Shown here piece by piece: positions 44,801 through 57,212 of a DNA stretch of 64,000 nt. The position numbers and the translations under genes are program-made. Numbering within the stretch: the first letter of the stretch is position 1; every line of letters starts with the position of its first letter. Under the pieces are notes generated by a model. That model searched no databases and was not told the origin of the DNA. It was given only the letters and a program-made list of their open reading frames with translations. Origin of the DNA: Archivesica marissinica (Eukaryota; Mollusca; Bivalvia; Venerida; Vesicomyidae). Where the stretch lies: contig CM026397.1 in assembly GCA_014843695.1 (NCBI GenBank), positions 40,200,651 through 40,264,650 on the forward strand, read 5' to 3'.

Positions 44801-46798
44801 CCGAAATATAACATATCAACTATTCTGAAGTCTTCTCAAGTCATATAATTTCTCAAAAAACACAAACTATACACTGCCGTGATATGAACATGCATTTTTT
44901 ACCAAAATGAAAAATGCATTATCAGTTATCAGGACTATATTCAATGCACGTCCACCTATTTACTACAACCTTTATGGCTAACATTTCAATCTCCTGTGGT
45001 TTGATGTGCACCAATGCACAGGCTTAATACTGTTCATGCGCAATTGAAATGCAGGTTATTTCTTTATGAGAAGGATGGTAGGAAACGAGTCACAATAAGT
45101 GTGTGTTTCAACTTTTTTTTCTCTGCAATAATTTTCTTTCTATTTTGAAAACCGATAACATTTTCAATCATTATATTTTAAGTCGCGTCTTGTCTGCGTT
45201 ATTCTTGCTTAGCAAGAGGTGGAAATGGAGAGTAACCATGTTTATAAATTGATGAAAGAAAATAGATGGATTAAACAGAATAAAATGAAGAATTACATTA
45301 ATACTAGGGATTAAGAGGAACATATAGTTTTTGAGCTTATGTTTGCTGATGTGAATAGAAGAAAGTGGAAATGTTCCAATTTTGCAAATTGTTTGCAGAC
45401 GATGCACCAAAAGAGATCACAGCACGAGGCCCTGATGCCATCAAGGCATTTGAGAGTGCGTGCACGTCTGGAATGAAGCCCGTCTACAGGACCCGTCTGA
45501 TGCTTGTAGGGCAAGATGGGGCCGGGAAAACTTGCCTGAAGCATGCTCTACTTGGACAGCGGTAAGCTACAAAGAATTGCTGTTTAGCAGTATGAAATAT
45601 ATTGTTCCCTACTTTTACTACAGACGTTTGGGGTCTGGACAAAAGATTTTGGGTGTCAGGTAAGCAGTTATGTAATTTTTTTAGGGACATTATGATATAC
45701 CATAGGTTTGACATCAAATAGTGCACGGGACATTGCGAAACCTTGCGTGCACGTGCAAATCGAGTTTCACGTTTAACGTCGACGATTAACAGTGCAAAAA
45801 TAATCGATAAATTTCAAGAATCCTAAAGCAACCAGCTCATGGCTATTACCCCTTTCCCTCATTGAAGTACCTCTTGACGCCATTACCAATACGAGAGACA
45901 TTGACAATGTAGTAGCCAAACCAATGTTCATAATAAAGGCCAGAATCTCATGTAGTCCCAGTAATATATGGAGGTGGGATAGATATGGCGACTACTTTTC
46001 CACTGCATGATAGCTAAATGGCAGTCATTTGTATGGAGATATAATAGTATAGTAACCTAAATCTCTATGAAGTTCCAGTAAATATTTATGGAGGTGGGAT
46101 AGATATGGCGACTACTTATCCACTGCATGATAGCTAAATAGATGTCGTTTGTATGGAAATATAATAGTATATTAACCTAAATCTCTATGAAGGAATGGGT
46201 TAAATGGACAAATTTTTGTATCATTTCACAAATTTCGTATCAATAACGAATACATAATAATTTACCTGTATATTAATATTTCAACAATAGACTTTCAAAA
46301 ATAGGTGCAAGTTAAGTTCTTATAATTTATAATCCGTACATCATTGTCAAAAAATAAATTAATATTTAAAAAGTACATTTCCTATATACCTTTAAAATCA
46401 TACCAAATTTTATATTAAGAAACCAAAATTATTGCAATTAAAGAATTACTAGTAAAATCATGAAATTGTCGTTAATAAAACTTGCCAGTCAAAATGGCTG
46501 CCAAGATAAGATCTTATCAGTGTTTTTGACTGCCGTGGGAACTATGTATTACACAATGACGTCTTTAACACGAGAAATAATGTATGCACAAATCGGATGT
46601 TTCTTTTTGTGTTCAGCATATATAAACTTGTAGTACATTCTGTGTTGTATAGGAGTATGAAAGACGCTACTGCGGAGACTCATGGGATTGATCTATCTAC
46701 TTCCTGTACCTTCTGTGTTGGTAGCCATGACAGCTGGACTGTATCTGGACCAGACACACAGGAAGTGACACACCATCAGACCACAATGGGCATTATGG
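38829..46798 (+). CDS. NHR-domain plus Roc-like GTPase gene, first three exons
   Basis: Exons 38829-39294, 45399-45561 and 46653-46798. The splice sites are canonical (CAG/GTTAGT; TTTGCAG/AC; CG/GTAAGC; TAG/GAGT; ATGG/GTAAAT) and phases agree at both junctions (G+AC gives Asp; CG+G gives Arg). Exon 1 encodes a complete Neuralized homology repeat (residues ~3-153): RFHSSHGTAITL, NGIVFSDHPI, WSGALRIGFTCDDPA, LPKYALPHL, GYWIRPVGENL, QFFVNNEHKGALL, VLFDIYGNTKGIKLV. Exon 2 has ITARGPDAIKAFESA and a Walker A P-loop, LMLVGQDGAGKTCLKHALLG. Exon 3 has ETHGIDLSTSC, like the switch region after the P-loop in Roc GTPases. The Met at 38829 is taken as start because no good acceptor precedes it. NHR domains mediate protein binding in Neuralized proteins; Roc domains belong to ROCO proteins. 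The remaining GTPase/COR part should lie beyond 46798, past the satellite and gap, and is not seen in this window. Confidence 0.85.
39343..39562 (-). mobile_element. SINE family D with internally amplified body
   Basis: In intron 1 of the NHR gene. The family D tail (GAGTGATTAATATAAGTTAT) is followed by about 3.6 tandem copies of a 42-bp piece of the SINE body (ACCTCATTCCTGATGGAATC then CATCGCCACGAGGGAGAGATAG). Other D copies have this piece once. Confidence 0.85.
39690..40570. repeat. 31-bp minisatellite
   Basis: About 28 copies of ATACAGACTTTTACAATCAT then TTGCCTCACTA, with variants TTTTCCTCACTAACACAG. Located in intron 1 of the NHR gene and directly joined to the related 33-bp array. Confidence 0.96.
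40571..42545. repeat. 33-bp minisatellite with higher-order duplication
   Basis: About 60 copies of TACCTAATACAAACTTAGAA then TCATTTGCCTTAC, with 32-bp variants lacking two T residues and AAACAAGC variants. It shares the words ATACARACTT..A.AATCAT and TTGCCT with the 31-bp array, so the two are probably related. Rare variants recur 710 bp apart (GCCTTAATACC at 41011 and 41721; TCCTACTACA at 41211 and 41921). Confidence 0.95.
42790..43085. repeat. 41-bp minisatellite (third sequence)
   Basis: About seven copies of TGGAAATGGGGTCGTACAGT then ATAGCTTTTAATCCCTGGAGC; a diverged half-unit precedes it at 42690-42790 (GGGGTTGTACAGTATAG). Confidence 0.93.
43130..43835. mobile_element. Degenerate MITE hosting a SINE D
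   Basis: Words TATTAAGGGACCACTTGTAT repeat at the left, and the right end GGTGGCCTCATTACAAGTTT then GACTG before CA resembles the CAGTCAAAC-type terminus. Near the right end it is interrupted by SINE D (43614-43789). The left terminus is eroded. Confidence 0.55.
43614..43789 (-). mobile_element. SINE family D, 5'-truncated, with target duplication
   Basis: Flanked by a perfect 11-bp direct repeat CCCTTCCCTTT at 43603-43613 and 43790-43800. The tail on the left is (TAA)-rich followed by the shared 3' motif; the tRNA-like head is absent, so integration stopped early, as expected for target-primed reverse transcription. Confidence 0.9.
43985..44263 (-). mobile_element. TTAA-flanked MITE (piggyBac-like), copy P3
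   Basis: Same orientation as P2, intact TTAA ends (43985-43988, 44260-44263), central palindrome intact. A ~38-bp terminal piece (CATTCAACCCCAAGTAACTG, ACATGGACTGGTG) is duplicated at its left side. Confidence 0.88.
44537..44815 (+). mobile_element. tRNA-Ser/Leu-like SINE, family F
   Basis: Head TCCGTGGTCGAGTGGTTAAG then GTCGCTGACTTG with a long variable-arm-like stretch and a B box GGGTTTGAGCCC, followed by a body in which AGTACTGGTTAACTGCTGGA is partly duplicated (44692-44725) and GCCTGCCCAGAAAAG. The core resembles that of family E. Tail GCAGGCGTAAAACCCGAAAT. Confidence 0.75.
45940..46205. repeat. 120-bp tandem duplication of a dispersed repeat
   Basis: GAGGTGGGATAGATATGGCG occurs at 45971 and 46091 with similar flanks (GATAGCTAAAT, GTATGGAGATATAATAGTAT). 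An inverted relative lies at ~36518-36650 (TTAACCCTTCCC...TAGCTATC...CTACCTCACCTCCAT); both have a TTAACCC-type end, so a second TTAA MITE family is possible. Confidence 0.6.
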
Positions 46799-46866
46799 GT
46801 AAATTCACCACTTATAGCTATTTAATCAACAGCGTTGTAGGAACGGAACGGGTGTTTTTGTTAATG

Positions 46867-46996
<130 letters not shown>

Positions 46997-47187
46997 GTCA
47001 GGGCAGTTAGCGCCGTGTCCACACATGCTTGTAGCAACAAAGCAAGATAGACACATAGTTTCAATGGAACAACTATAGGAAACCTCATGCCCCGTGCCAT
47101 TCAGGTTGACCCTTCAAGGTCATATTAAGGTCGTGTGAAATCAGATGTTTGTTTTTGTGTCAAATCCAGCTGTGGGGTTTGCATCTC

Positions 47188-50100
47188 TACTATTCTCCCT
47201 AGTTAGGTATGTGCTATCCACTGGTGTATTCTGCTATTCTCCCTAGTTAGGTATGTGCTATCCACTTGTGTATTCTGGTATTCTCCCTAGTTAGGTATGT
47301 GCTATCCACTGGTGTATTCTGGTATTCTCCCTAGTTAGGTATGTGCTATCCACTGGTGTATTCTGCTATTCTCCCTAGTTAGGTATGTGCTATCCACTGG
47401 TGTATTCTGGTACTCTCTCTAGTTAGGTATGTGCTATCCACTGGTGTATTCTGGTATTCTCCCTAGTTAGGTATGTGCTATCCACTGGTGTATTCTGGTA
47501 CTCTCTCTAGTTAGGTATGTGCTATCCACTGGTGTATTCTGGTACTCTCCCTAGTTAGGTATGTGCTATCCACTGGTGTATTCTGGTATTCTCCCTAGTT
47601 AGGTATGTGCTATCCACTGGTGTATTCTGGTATTCTCCCTAGTTAGGTATGTGCTATCCACTGGTGTATTCTGGTACTCTCCCTAGTTAGGTATGTGCTA
47701 TCCACTGGTGTATTCTGGTATTCTCCCTAGTTAGGTATGTGCTATCCACTGGTGTATTCTCTCTAGTTAGGTATGTGCTATCCACTGGTGTATTCTGGTA
47801 TTCTCCCTAGTTAGGTATGTGCTATCCACTGGTGTATTCTGGTATTCTCCCTAGTTAGGTATGTGCTATCCACTGGTGTATTCTGGTATTCTCTCTAGTT
47901 AGGTATGTGCTATCCACTGGTGTATTCTGGTACTCTCCCTAGTTAGGTATGTGCTATCCACTTGTGTATTCTGGTATTCTCCCTAGTTAGGTATGTGCTA
48001 TCCACTGGTGTATTCTGGTACTCTCCCTAGTTAGGTATGTGCTATCCACTGGTGTATTCTGGTACTCTCCCTAGTTAGGTATGTGCTATCCACTGGTGTA
48101 TTCTGCTATTCTCTCTAGTTAGGTATGTGCTATCCACTGGTGTATTCTGCTATTCTCCCTAGTTAGGTATGTGCTATCCACTGGTGTATTCTGGTATTCT
48201 CCCTAGTTAGGTATGTGCTATCCACTGGTGTATTCTGGTATTCTCTCTAGTTAGGTATGTGCTATCCACTGGTGTATTCTGGTATTCTCTCTAGTTAGGT
48301 ATGTGCTATCCACTGGTGTATTCTGGTATTCTCCCTAGTTAGGTATGTGCTATCCACTGGTGTATTCTGGTATTCTCCCTAGTTAGGTATGTGCTATCCA
48401 CTGGTGTATTCTGCTATTCTCTCTAGTTAGGTATGTGCTATCCACTGGTGTATTCTGGTATTCTCCCTAGTTAGGTATGTGCTATCCACTTGTGTATTCT
48501 GCTATTCTCTCTAGTTAGGTATGTGCTATCCACTGGTGTATTCTGGTATTCTCCCTAGTTAGGTATGTGCTATCCACTGGTGTATTCTGGTATTCTCCCT
48601 AGTTAGGTATGTGCTATCCACTGGTGTATTCTGCTATTCTCTCTAGTTAGGTATGTGCTATCCACTGGTGTATTCTCTCTAGTTAGGTATGTGCTATCCA
48701 CTGGTGTATTCTGGTATTCTCCCTAGTTAGGTATGTGCTATCCACTGGTGTATTCTCTCTAGTTAGGTATGTGCTATCCACTGGTGTATTCTGGTATTCT
48801 CTCTAGTTAGGTATGTGCTATCCACTGGTGTATTCTCTCTAGTTAGGTATGTGCTATCCACTGGTGTATTCTGGTATTCTCCCTAGTTAGGTATGTGCTA
48901 TCCACTGGTGTATTCTCTCTAGTTAGGTATGTGCTATCCACTGGTGTATTCTGGTATTCTCTCTAGTTAGGTATGTGCTATCCACTGGTGTATTCTGGTA
49001 TTCTCTCTAGTTAGGTATGTGCTATCCACTGGTGTATTCTGGTATTCTCTCTAGTTAGGTATGTGCTATCCACTGGTGTATTCTGGTACTCTCCCTAGTT
49101 AGGTATGTGCTATCCACTGGTGTATTCTGGTACTCTCCCTAGTTAGGTATGTGCTATCCACTTGTTTATTCTGCTATTCTCACTAGTTAGGTATGTGCTA
49201 TCCACTGGTGTATTCTGTTATTCTCCCTAGTTAGGTATGTGCTATCCACTGGTGTATTCTGGTATTCTCCCTAGTTAGGTATGTGCTATCCACTGGTGTA
49301 TTCTGTTATTCTCTCTAGTTAGGTATGTGCTATCCACTGGTGTATTCTGGTATTCTCTCTAGTTAGGTATGTGCTATCCACTGGTGTATTCTCCCTAGTT
49401 AGGTATGTGCTATCCACTGGTGTATTCTGGTATTCTCTCTAGTTAGGTATGTGCTATCCACTGGTGTATTCTGGTATTCTCCCTAGTTAGGTATGTGCTA
49501 TCCACTGGTGTATTCTGGTATTCTCTCTAGTTAGGTATGTGCTATCCACTGGTGTATTCTCCCTAGTTAGGTATGTGCTATCCACTGGTGTATTCTGGTA
49601 TTCTCTCTAGTTAGGTATGTGCTATCCACTGGTGTATTCTGGTATTCTCCCTAGTTAGGTATGTGCTATCCACTGGTGTATTCTCTCTAGTTAGGTATGT
49701 GCTATCCACTGGTGTATTCTGGTATTCTCCCTAGTTAGGTATGTGCTATCCACTGGTGTATTCTCTCTAGTTAGGTATGTGCTATCCACTGGTGTATTCT
49801 GGTACTCTCCCTAGTTAGGTATGTGCTATCCACTGGTGTATTCTCCCTAATTAGGTATGTGCTATCCACTGGTGTATTCTGCTATTCTCCCTAGTTAGGT
49901 AGGTGCTATCCACTGGTGTATTCTGCTATTTTCTCTAGTTAGGTATGTGCTATCCACTGGTGTATTCTGGTACTCTCCCTAGTTAGGTATGTGCTATCCA
50001 CTGGTGTATTCTGGTACTCTCTCTAGTTAGGTATGTGCTATCCACTGGTGTATTCTCTCTAGTTAGGTATGTGCTATCCACTGGTGTATTCTGGTACTCT

Positions 50101-53100
50101 CTCTAGTTAGGTATGTGCTATCCACTGGTGTATTCTGGTACTCTCCCTAGTTAGGTATGTGCTATCCACTGGTGTATTCTGGTACTCTCCCTAGTTAGGT
50201 ATGTGCTATCCACTGGTGTATTCTGCTATTCTCTCTAGTTAGGTATGTGCTATCCACTGGTGTATTCTGGTACTCTCCCTAGTTAGGTATGTGCTATCCA
50301 CTGGTGTATTCTGGTATTCTCTCTAGTTAGGTATGTGCTATCCACTGGTGTATTCTCTCTAGTTAGGTATGTGCTATCCACTGGTGTATTCTGCTATTCT
50401 CCCTAGTTAGGTATGTGCTATCCACTGGTGTATTCTCTCTAGTTAGGTATGTGCTATCCACTAGTGTATTCTGGTATTCTCTCTAATTAGGTATGTGCTA
50501 TCCACTGGTGTATTCTGGTACTCTCTCTAGTTAGGTATGTGCTATCCACTGGTGTATTCTGGTATTCTCCCTAGTTAGGTATGTGCTATCCACTGGTGTA
50601 TTCTCTCTAGTTAGGTATGTGCTATCCACTGGTGTATTCTCTCTAGTTAGGTATGTGCTATCCACTGGTGTATTCTCTCTAGTTAGGTATGTGCTATCCA
50701 CTGGTGTATTCTCCCTAGTTAGGTATGTGCTATCCACTGGTGTATTCTCTCTAGTTAGGTATGTGCTATCCACTGGTGTATTCTGGTATTCTCCCTAGTT
50801 AGGTATGTGCTATCCACTGGTGTATTCTCTCTAGTTAGGTATGTGCTATCCACTGGTGTATTCTCCCTAGTTAGGTATGTGCTATCCACTGGTGTATTCT
50901 CTCTAGTTAGGTATGTGCTATCCACTGGTGTATTCTGGTACTCTCTCTAGTTAGGTATGTGCTATCCACTGGTGTATTCTCTCTAGTTAGGTATGTGCTA
51001 GTCACTGGTGTATTCTGGTATTCTCTCTAGTTAGGTATGTGCTATCCACTGGTGTATTCTGGTACTCTCTCTAGTTAGGTATGTGCTATCCACTGGTGTA
51101 TTCTGGTACTCTCCCTAGTTAGGTATGTGCTATCCACTGGTGTATTCTGCTATTCTCCCTAGTTAGGTATGTGCTATCCACTGGTGTATTCTGGTATTCT
51201 CCCTAGTTAGGTATGTGCTATCCACTGGTGTATTCTAGTACTCTCCCTAGTTAGGTATGTGCTATCCACTGGTGTATTCTGGTATTCACCCTAGTTAGGT
51301 ATGTGCTATCCACTGGTGTATTCTGGTATTCTCTCTAGTTAGGTATGTGCTATCCACTGGTGTATTCTGGTATTCTCCCTAGTTAGGTATGTGCTATCCA
51401 CTGGTGTATTCTGGTATTCTCCCTAGTTAGGTATGTGCTATCCACTGGTGTATTCTGGTATTCTCCTAGTTAGGTATGTGCTATCCACTGGTGTATTCTG
51501 GTACTCTCCCTAGTTAGGTATGTGCTATCCACTGGTGTATTCTGGTATTCTCTAGTTAGGTATGTGCTATCCACTGGTGTATTCTGGTATTCTCCCTAGT
51601 TAGGTATGTGCTATCCACTGGTGTATTCTGGTATTCTCCCTAGTTAGGTATGTGCTATCCACTGGTGTATTCTGGTATTCTCTCTAGTTAGGTATGTGCT
51701 ATCCACTGGTGTATTCTGGTATTCTCTCTAGTTAGGTATGTGCTATCCACTGGTATTCTGGTATTCTCCCTAGTTAGGTATGTGCTATCCACTGGTGTAT
51801 TCTGGTATTCTCCCTAGTTAGGTATGTGCTATCCACTGGTGTATTCTGGTATTCTCTCTAGTTAGGTATGTGCTATCCACTGGTGTATTCTGGTATTCTC
51901 CCTAGTTAGGTATGTGCTATCCACTTGTGTATTCTGCTATTCTCTCTAGTTAGGTATGTGCTATCCACTGGTGTATTCTGGTATTCTCCCTAGTTAGGTA
52001 TGTGCTATCCACTGGTGTATTCTGTATTCTCTCTAGTTAGGTATGTGCTATCCACTGGTGTATTCTGGTATTCTCCCTAGTTAGGTATGTGCTATCCACT
52101 GGTGTATTCTGGTATTCTCCCTAGTTAGGTATGTGCTATCCACTTGTGTATTCTCTATTCTCTAGTTAGGTATGTGCTATCCACTGGTGTATTCTCTCTA
52201 GTTAGGTATGTGCTATCCACTGGTGTATTCTGGTATTCTCCCTAGTTAGGTATGTGCTATCCACTGGTGTATTCTGGTATTCTCTCTAGTTAGGTATGTG
52301 CTATCCACTGGTGTATTCTGTATCTCTCTAGTTAGGTATGTGCTATCCACTGGTGTATTCTGGTATTCTCCCTAGTTAGGTATGTGCTATCCACTGGTGT
52401 ATTCTGGTATTCTCTCTAGTTAGGTATGTGCTATCCACTGGTGTATTCTGGTACTCTCCCTAGTTAGGTATGTGCTATCCACTGGTGTATTCTCTCTAGT
52501 TAGGTATGTGCTATCCACTGGTGTATTCTGGTATTCTCTCTAGTTAGGTATGTGCTATCCACTGGTGTATTCTGGTATTCTCTCTAGTTAGGTATGTGCT
52601 ATCCACTGGTGTATTCTGGTATTCTCTCTAGTTAGGTATGTGCTATCCACTGGTGTATTCTGGTATTCTCCCTAGTTAGGTATGTGCTATCCACTGGTGT
52701 ATTCTGGTACTCTCCCTAGTTAGGTATGTGCTATCCACTGGTGTATTCTGGTACTCTCCCTAGTTAGGTATGTGCTATCCACTGGTGTATTCTGGTACTC
52801 TCCCTAGTTAGGTATGTGCTATCCACTTGTTTATTCTGCTATTCTCACTAGTTAGGTATGTGCTATCCACTGGTGTATTCTGTTATTCTCCCTAGTTAGG
52901 TATGTGCTATCCACTGGTGTATTCTGGTATTCTCCCTAGTTAGGTATGTGCTATCCACTGGTGTATTCTGTTATTCTCTCTAGTTAGGTATGTGCTATCC
53001 ACTGGTGTATTCTGGTATTCTCTCTAGTTAGGTATGTGCTATCCACTGGTGTATTCTCCCTAGTTAGGTATGTGCTATCCACTGGTGTATTCTGGTATTC

Positions 53101-56051
53101 TCTCTAGTTAGGTATGTGCTATCCACTGGTGTATTCTGGTATTCTCCCTAGTTAGGTATGTGCTATCCACTGGTGTATTCTGGTATTCTCTCTAGTTAGG
53201 TATGTGCTATCCACTGGTGTATTCTCCCTAGTTAGGTATGTGCTATCCACTGGTGTATTCTGGTATTCTCTCTAGTTAGGTATGTGCTATCCACTGGTGT
53301 ATTCAGGTACTCTCTCTAGTTAGGTATGTGCTATCCACTGGTGTATTCTGGTATTCTCCCTAGTTAGGTATGTGCTATCCACTGGTGTATTCTGGTATTC
53401 TCCCTAGTTAGGTATGTGCTATCCACTGGTGTATTCTCTCTAGTTAGGTATGTGCTATCCACTGGTGTATTCTGGTACTCTCCCTAGTTAGGTATGTGCT
53501 ATCCACTGGTGTATTCTCCCTAGTTAGGTATGTGCTATCCACTGGTGTATTCTGCTATTCTCCCTAGTTAGGTAGGTGCTATCCACTGGTGTATTCTGCT
53601 ATTTTCTCTAGTTAGGTATGTGCTATCCACTGGTGTATTCTGGTACTCTCCCTAGTTAGGTATGTGCTATCCACTGGTGTATTCTGGTACTCTCTCTAGT
53701 TAGGTATGTGCTATCCACTGGTGTATTCTCTCTAGTTAGGTATGTGCTATCCACTGGTGTATTCTGGTACTCTCTCTAGTTAGGTATGTGCTATCCACTG
53801 GTGTATTCTGGTACTCTCCCTAGTTAGGTATGTGCTATCCACTGGTGTATTCTGGTATTCTCCCTAGTTAGGTATGTGCTATCCACTGGTGTATTCTCTC
53901 TAGTTAGGTATGTGCTATCCACTGGTGTATTCTGGTATTCTCCCTAGTTAGGTATGTGCTATCCACTGGTGTATTCTGGTATTCTCTCTAGTTAGGTATG
54001 TGCTATCCACTGGTGTATTCTGGTATTCTCCCTAGTTAGGTATGTGCTATCCACTGGTGTATTCTGGTATTCTCCCTAGTTAGGTATGTGCTATCCACTG
54101 GTGTATTCTGGTATTCTCTCTAGTTAGGTATGTGCTATCCACTGGTGTATTCTCTCTAGTTAGGTATGTGCTATCCACTGGTGTATTCTGGTATTCCCCT
54201 AGTTAGGTATGTGCTATCCACTGGTGTATTCTGGTATTCTCTCTAGTTAGGTATGTGCTATCCACTGGTGTATTCTCTCTAGTTAGGTATGTGCTATCCA
54301 CTGGTGTATTCTGGTATTCTCTCTAGTTAGGTATGTGCTATCCACTGGTGTATTCTGGTATTCTCCCTAGTTAGGTATGTGCTATCCACTGGTGTATTCT
54401 GGTATTCTCCCTAGTTAGGTATGTGCTATCCACTGGTGTATTCTGGTACTCTCCCTAGTTAGGTATGTGCTATCCACTGGTGTATTCTGGTATTCTCCCT
54501 AGTTAGGTATGTGCTATCCACTGGTGTATTCTGGTACTCTCCCTAGTTAGGTATGTGCTATCCACTGGTGTATTCTGCTATTCTCTCTAGTTAGGTATGT
54601 GCTATCCACTGGTGTATTCTGGTATTCTCCCTAGTTAGGTATGTGCTATCCACTGGTGTATTCTGGTATTCTCCCTAGTTAGGTATGTGCTATCCACTGG
54701 TGTATTCTGGTATTCTCTCTAGTTAGGTATGTGCTATCCACTGGTGTATTCTGGTATTCTCTCTAGTTAGGTATGTGCTATCCACTGGTGTATTCTCCCT
54801 AGTTAGGTATGTGCTATCCACTGGTGTATTCTGGTATTCTCTCTAGTTAGGTATGTGCTATCCACTGGTGTATTCTGGTATTCTCCCTAGTTAGGTATGT
54901 GCTATCCACTGGTGTATTCTGGTATTCTCTCTAGTTAGGTATGTGCTATCCACTGGTGTATTCTCCCTAGTTAGGTATGTGCTATCCACTGGTGTATTCT
55001 GGTATTCTCTCTAGTTAGGTATGTGCTATCCACTGGTGTATTCTGGTATTCTCTCTAGTTAGGTATGTGCTATCCACTGGTGTATTCTGGTATTCTCCCT
55101 AGTTAGGTATGTGCTATCCACTGGTGTATTCTGGTATTCTCCCTAGTTAGGTATGTGCTATCCACTGGTGTATTCTCTCTAGTTAGGTATGTGCTATCCA
55201 CTGGTGTATTCTGGTATTCTCCCTAGTTAGGTATGTGCTATCCACTGGTGTATTCTGTACTCTCCTAGTTAGGTATGTGCTATCCACTGGTGTATTCTGG
55301 TATTCTCCCTAGTTAGGTATGTGCTATCCACTGGTGTATTCTGGTATTCTCCCTAGTTAGGTATGTGCTATCCACTGGTGTATTCTCTCTAGTTAGGTAT
55401 GTGCTATCCACTGGTGTATTCTGGTATTCTCCCTAGTTAGGTATGTGCTATCCACTGGTGTATTCCTCCCTAGTTAGGTATGTGCTATCCACTGGTGTAT
55501 TCTGGTATTCTCCCTAGTTAGGTATGTGCTATCCACTGGTGTATTCTCTCTAGTTAGGTATGTGCTATCCACTGGTGTATTCTGGTATTCTCCCTAGTTA
55601 GGTATGTGCTATCCACTGGTGTATTCTGGTATTCTCTCTAGTTAGGTATGTGCTATCCACTGGTGTATTCTCTCTAGTTAGGTATGTGCTATCCACTGGT
55701 GTATTCTGGTATTCTCTCTAGTTAGGTATGTGCTATCCACTGGTGTATTCTGGTACTCTCCCTAGTTAGGTATGTGCTATCCACTGGTGTATTCTGGTAT
55801 TCTCCCTAGTTAGGTATGTGCTATCCACTGGTGTATTCTGGTATTCTCTCTAGTTAGGTATGTGCTATCCACTGGTGTATTCTGGTATTCTCCCTAGTTA
55901 GGTATGTGCTATCCACTGGTGTATTCTGGTATTCTCTCTAGTTAGGTATGTGCTATCCACTGGTGTATTCTCTCTAGTTAGGTATGTGCTATCCACTGGT
56001 GTATTCTGGTATTCTCCCTAGTTAGGTATGTGCTATCCACTGGTGTATTCT
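47188..56051. repeat. Giant 44/36-bp satellite array, at least 8.86 kb
   Basis: More than 200 tandem units of CTAGTTAGGTATGTGCTATC then CACTGGTGTATTCTGGTATTCTCC (44 bp). A ~36-bp class lacks GGTATTCT. Variation is concentrated at GGTATT/GGTACT/GCTATT and CCCTAG/CTCTAG. Rare variants recur ~3.67 kb apart (CTTGTTTATTCTGCTATTCT at 49161 and 52826; TTAGGTAGGTGCTATCC near 49897 and 53570), showing a large internal duplication. The right side ends in the N gap, so its length is a minimum. Confidence 0.98.
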
Positions 56052-57051
56052 NNNNNNNNNNNNNNNNNNNNNNNNNNNNNNNNNNNNNNNNNNNNNNNNN
56101 NNNNNNNNNNNNNNNNNNNNNNNNNNNNNNNNNNNNNNNNNNNNNNNNNNNNNNNNNNNNNNNNNNNNNNNNNNNNNNNNNNNNNNNNNNNNNNNNNNNN
56201 NNNNNNNNNNNNNNNNNNNNNNNNNNNNNNNNNNNNNNNNNNNNNNNNNNNNNNNNNNNNNNNNNNNNNNNNNNNNNNNNNNNNNNNNNNNNNNNNNNNN
56301 NNNNNNNNNNNNNNNNNNNNNNNNNNNNNNNNNNNNNNNNNNNNNNNNNNNNNNNNNNNNNNNNNNNNNNNNNNNNNNNNNNNNNNNNNNNNNNNNNNNN
56401 NNNNNNNNNNNNNNNNNNNNNNNNNNNNNNNNNNNNNNNNNNNNNNNNNNNNNNNNNNNNNNNNNNNNNNNNNNNNNNNNNNNNNNNNNNNNNNNNNNNN
56501 NNNNNNNNNNNNNNNNNNNNNNNNNNNNNNNNNNNNNNNNNNNNNNNNNNNNNNNNNNNNNNNNNNNNNNNNNNNNNNNNNNNNNNNNNNNNNNNNNNNN
56601 NNNNNNNNNNNNNNNNNNNNNNNNNNNNNNNNNNNNNNNNNNNNNNNNNNNNNNNNNNNNNNNNNNNNNNNNNNNNNNNNNNNNNNNNNNNNNNNNNNNN
56701 NNNNNNNNNNNNNNNNNNNNNNNNNNNNNNNNNNNNNNNNNNNNNNNNNNNNNNNNNNNNNNNNNNNNNNNNNNNNNNNNNNNNNNNNNNNNNNNNNNNN
56801 NNNNNNNNNNNNNNNNNNNNNNNNNNNNNNNNNNNNNNNNNNNNNNNNNNNNNNNNNNNNNNNNNNNNNNNNNNNNNNNNNNNNNNNNNNNNNNNNNNNN
56901 NNNNNNNNNNNNNNNNNNNNNNNNNNNNNNNNNNNNNNNNNNNNNNNNNNNNNNNNNNNNNNNNNNNNNNNNNNNNNNNNNNNNNNNNNNNNNNNNNNNN
57001 NNNNNNNNNNNNNNNNNNNNNNNNNNNNNNNNNNNNNNNNNNNNNNNNNNN
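56052..57051. other. Assembly gap, exactly 1000 N
   Basis: Placeholder; the left edge is inside the 44-bp satellite and the right edge starts in SINE C, so the array end and any intervening sequence are missing. Confidence 0.99.
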
Positions 57052-57055
57052 TGTA

Positions 57056-57212
57056 TGCCAGGCGCCAGGCTGGTAGGCAATCGGTAACCATTATTTAACT
57101 AGCTGGCGGCTCACCAACCGGCCATATCAGAACGAACCCCTGACGAGATTCGAACCTTCAACCTCCCGCTCCGTAGGCGGACGCCTTAACCACTGGGCCA
57201 CGGAGACGGTAT
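57056..57212 (-). mobile_element. SINE family C
   Basis: Minus-strand copy with a better head than at 2968: CCGTCTCCGTGGCCCAGTGG then TTAAGGCGTCCGCC and B box GGTTCGAATC. The left end repeats GGCGCCAGGC beside the gap. Confidence 0.88.

Noticed and set aside
56022..57098. Four open frames of about 350 codons on both strands
   Set aside because: Almost entirely the N gap flanked by satellite and SINE sequence.
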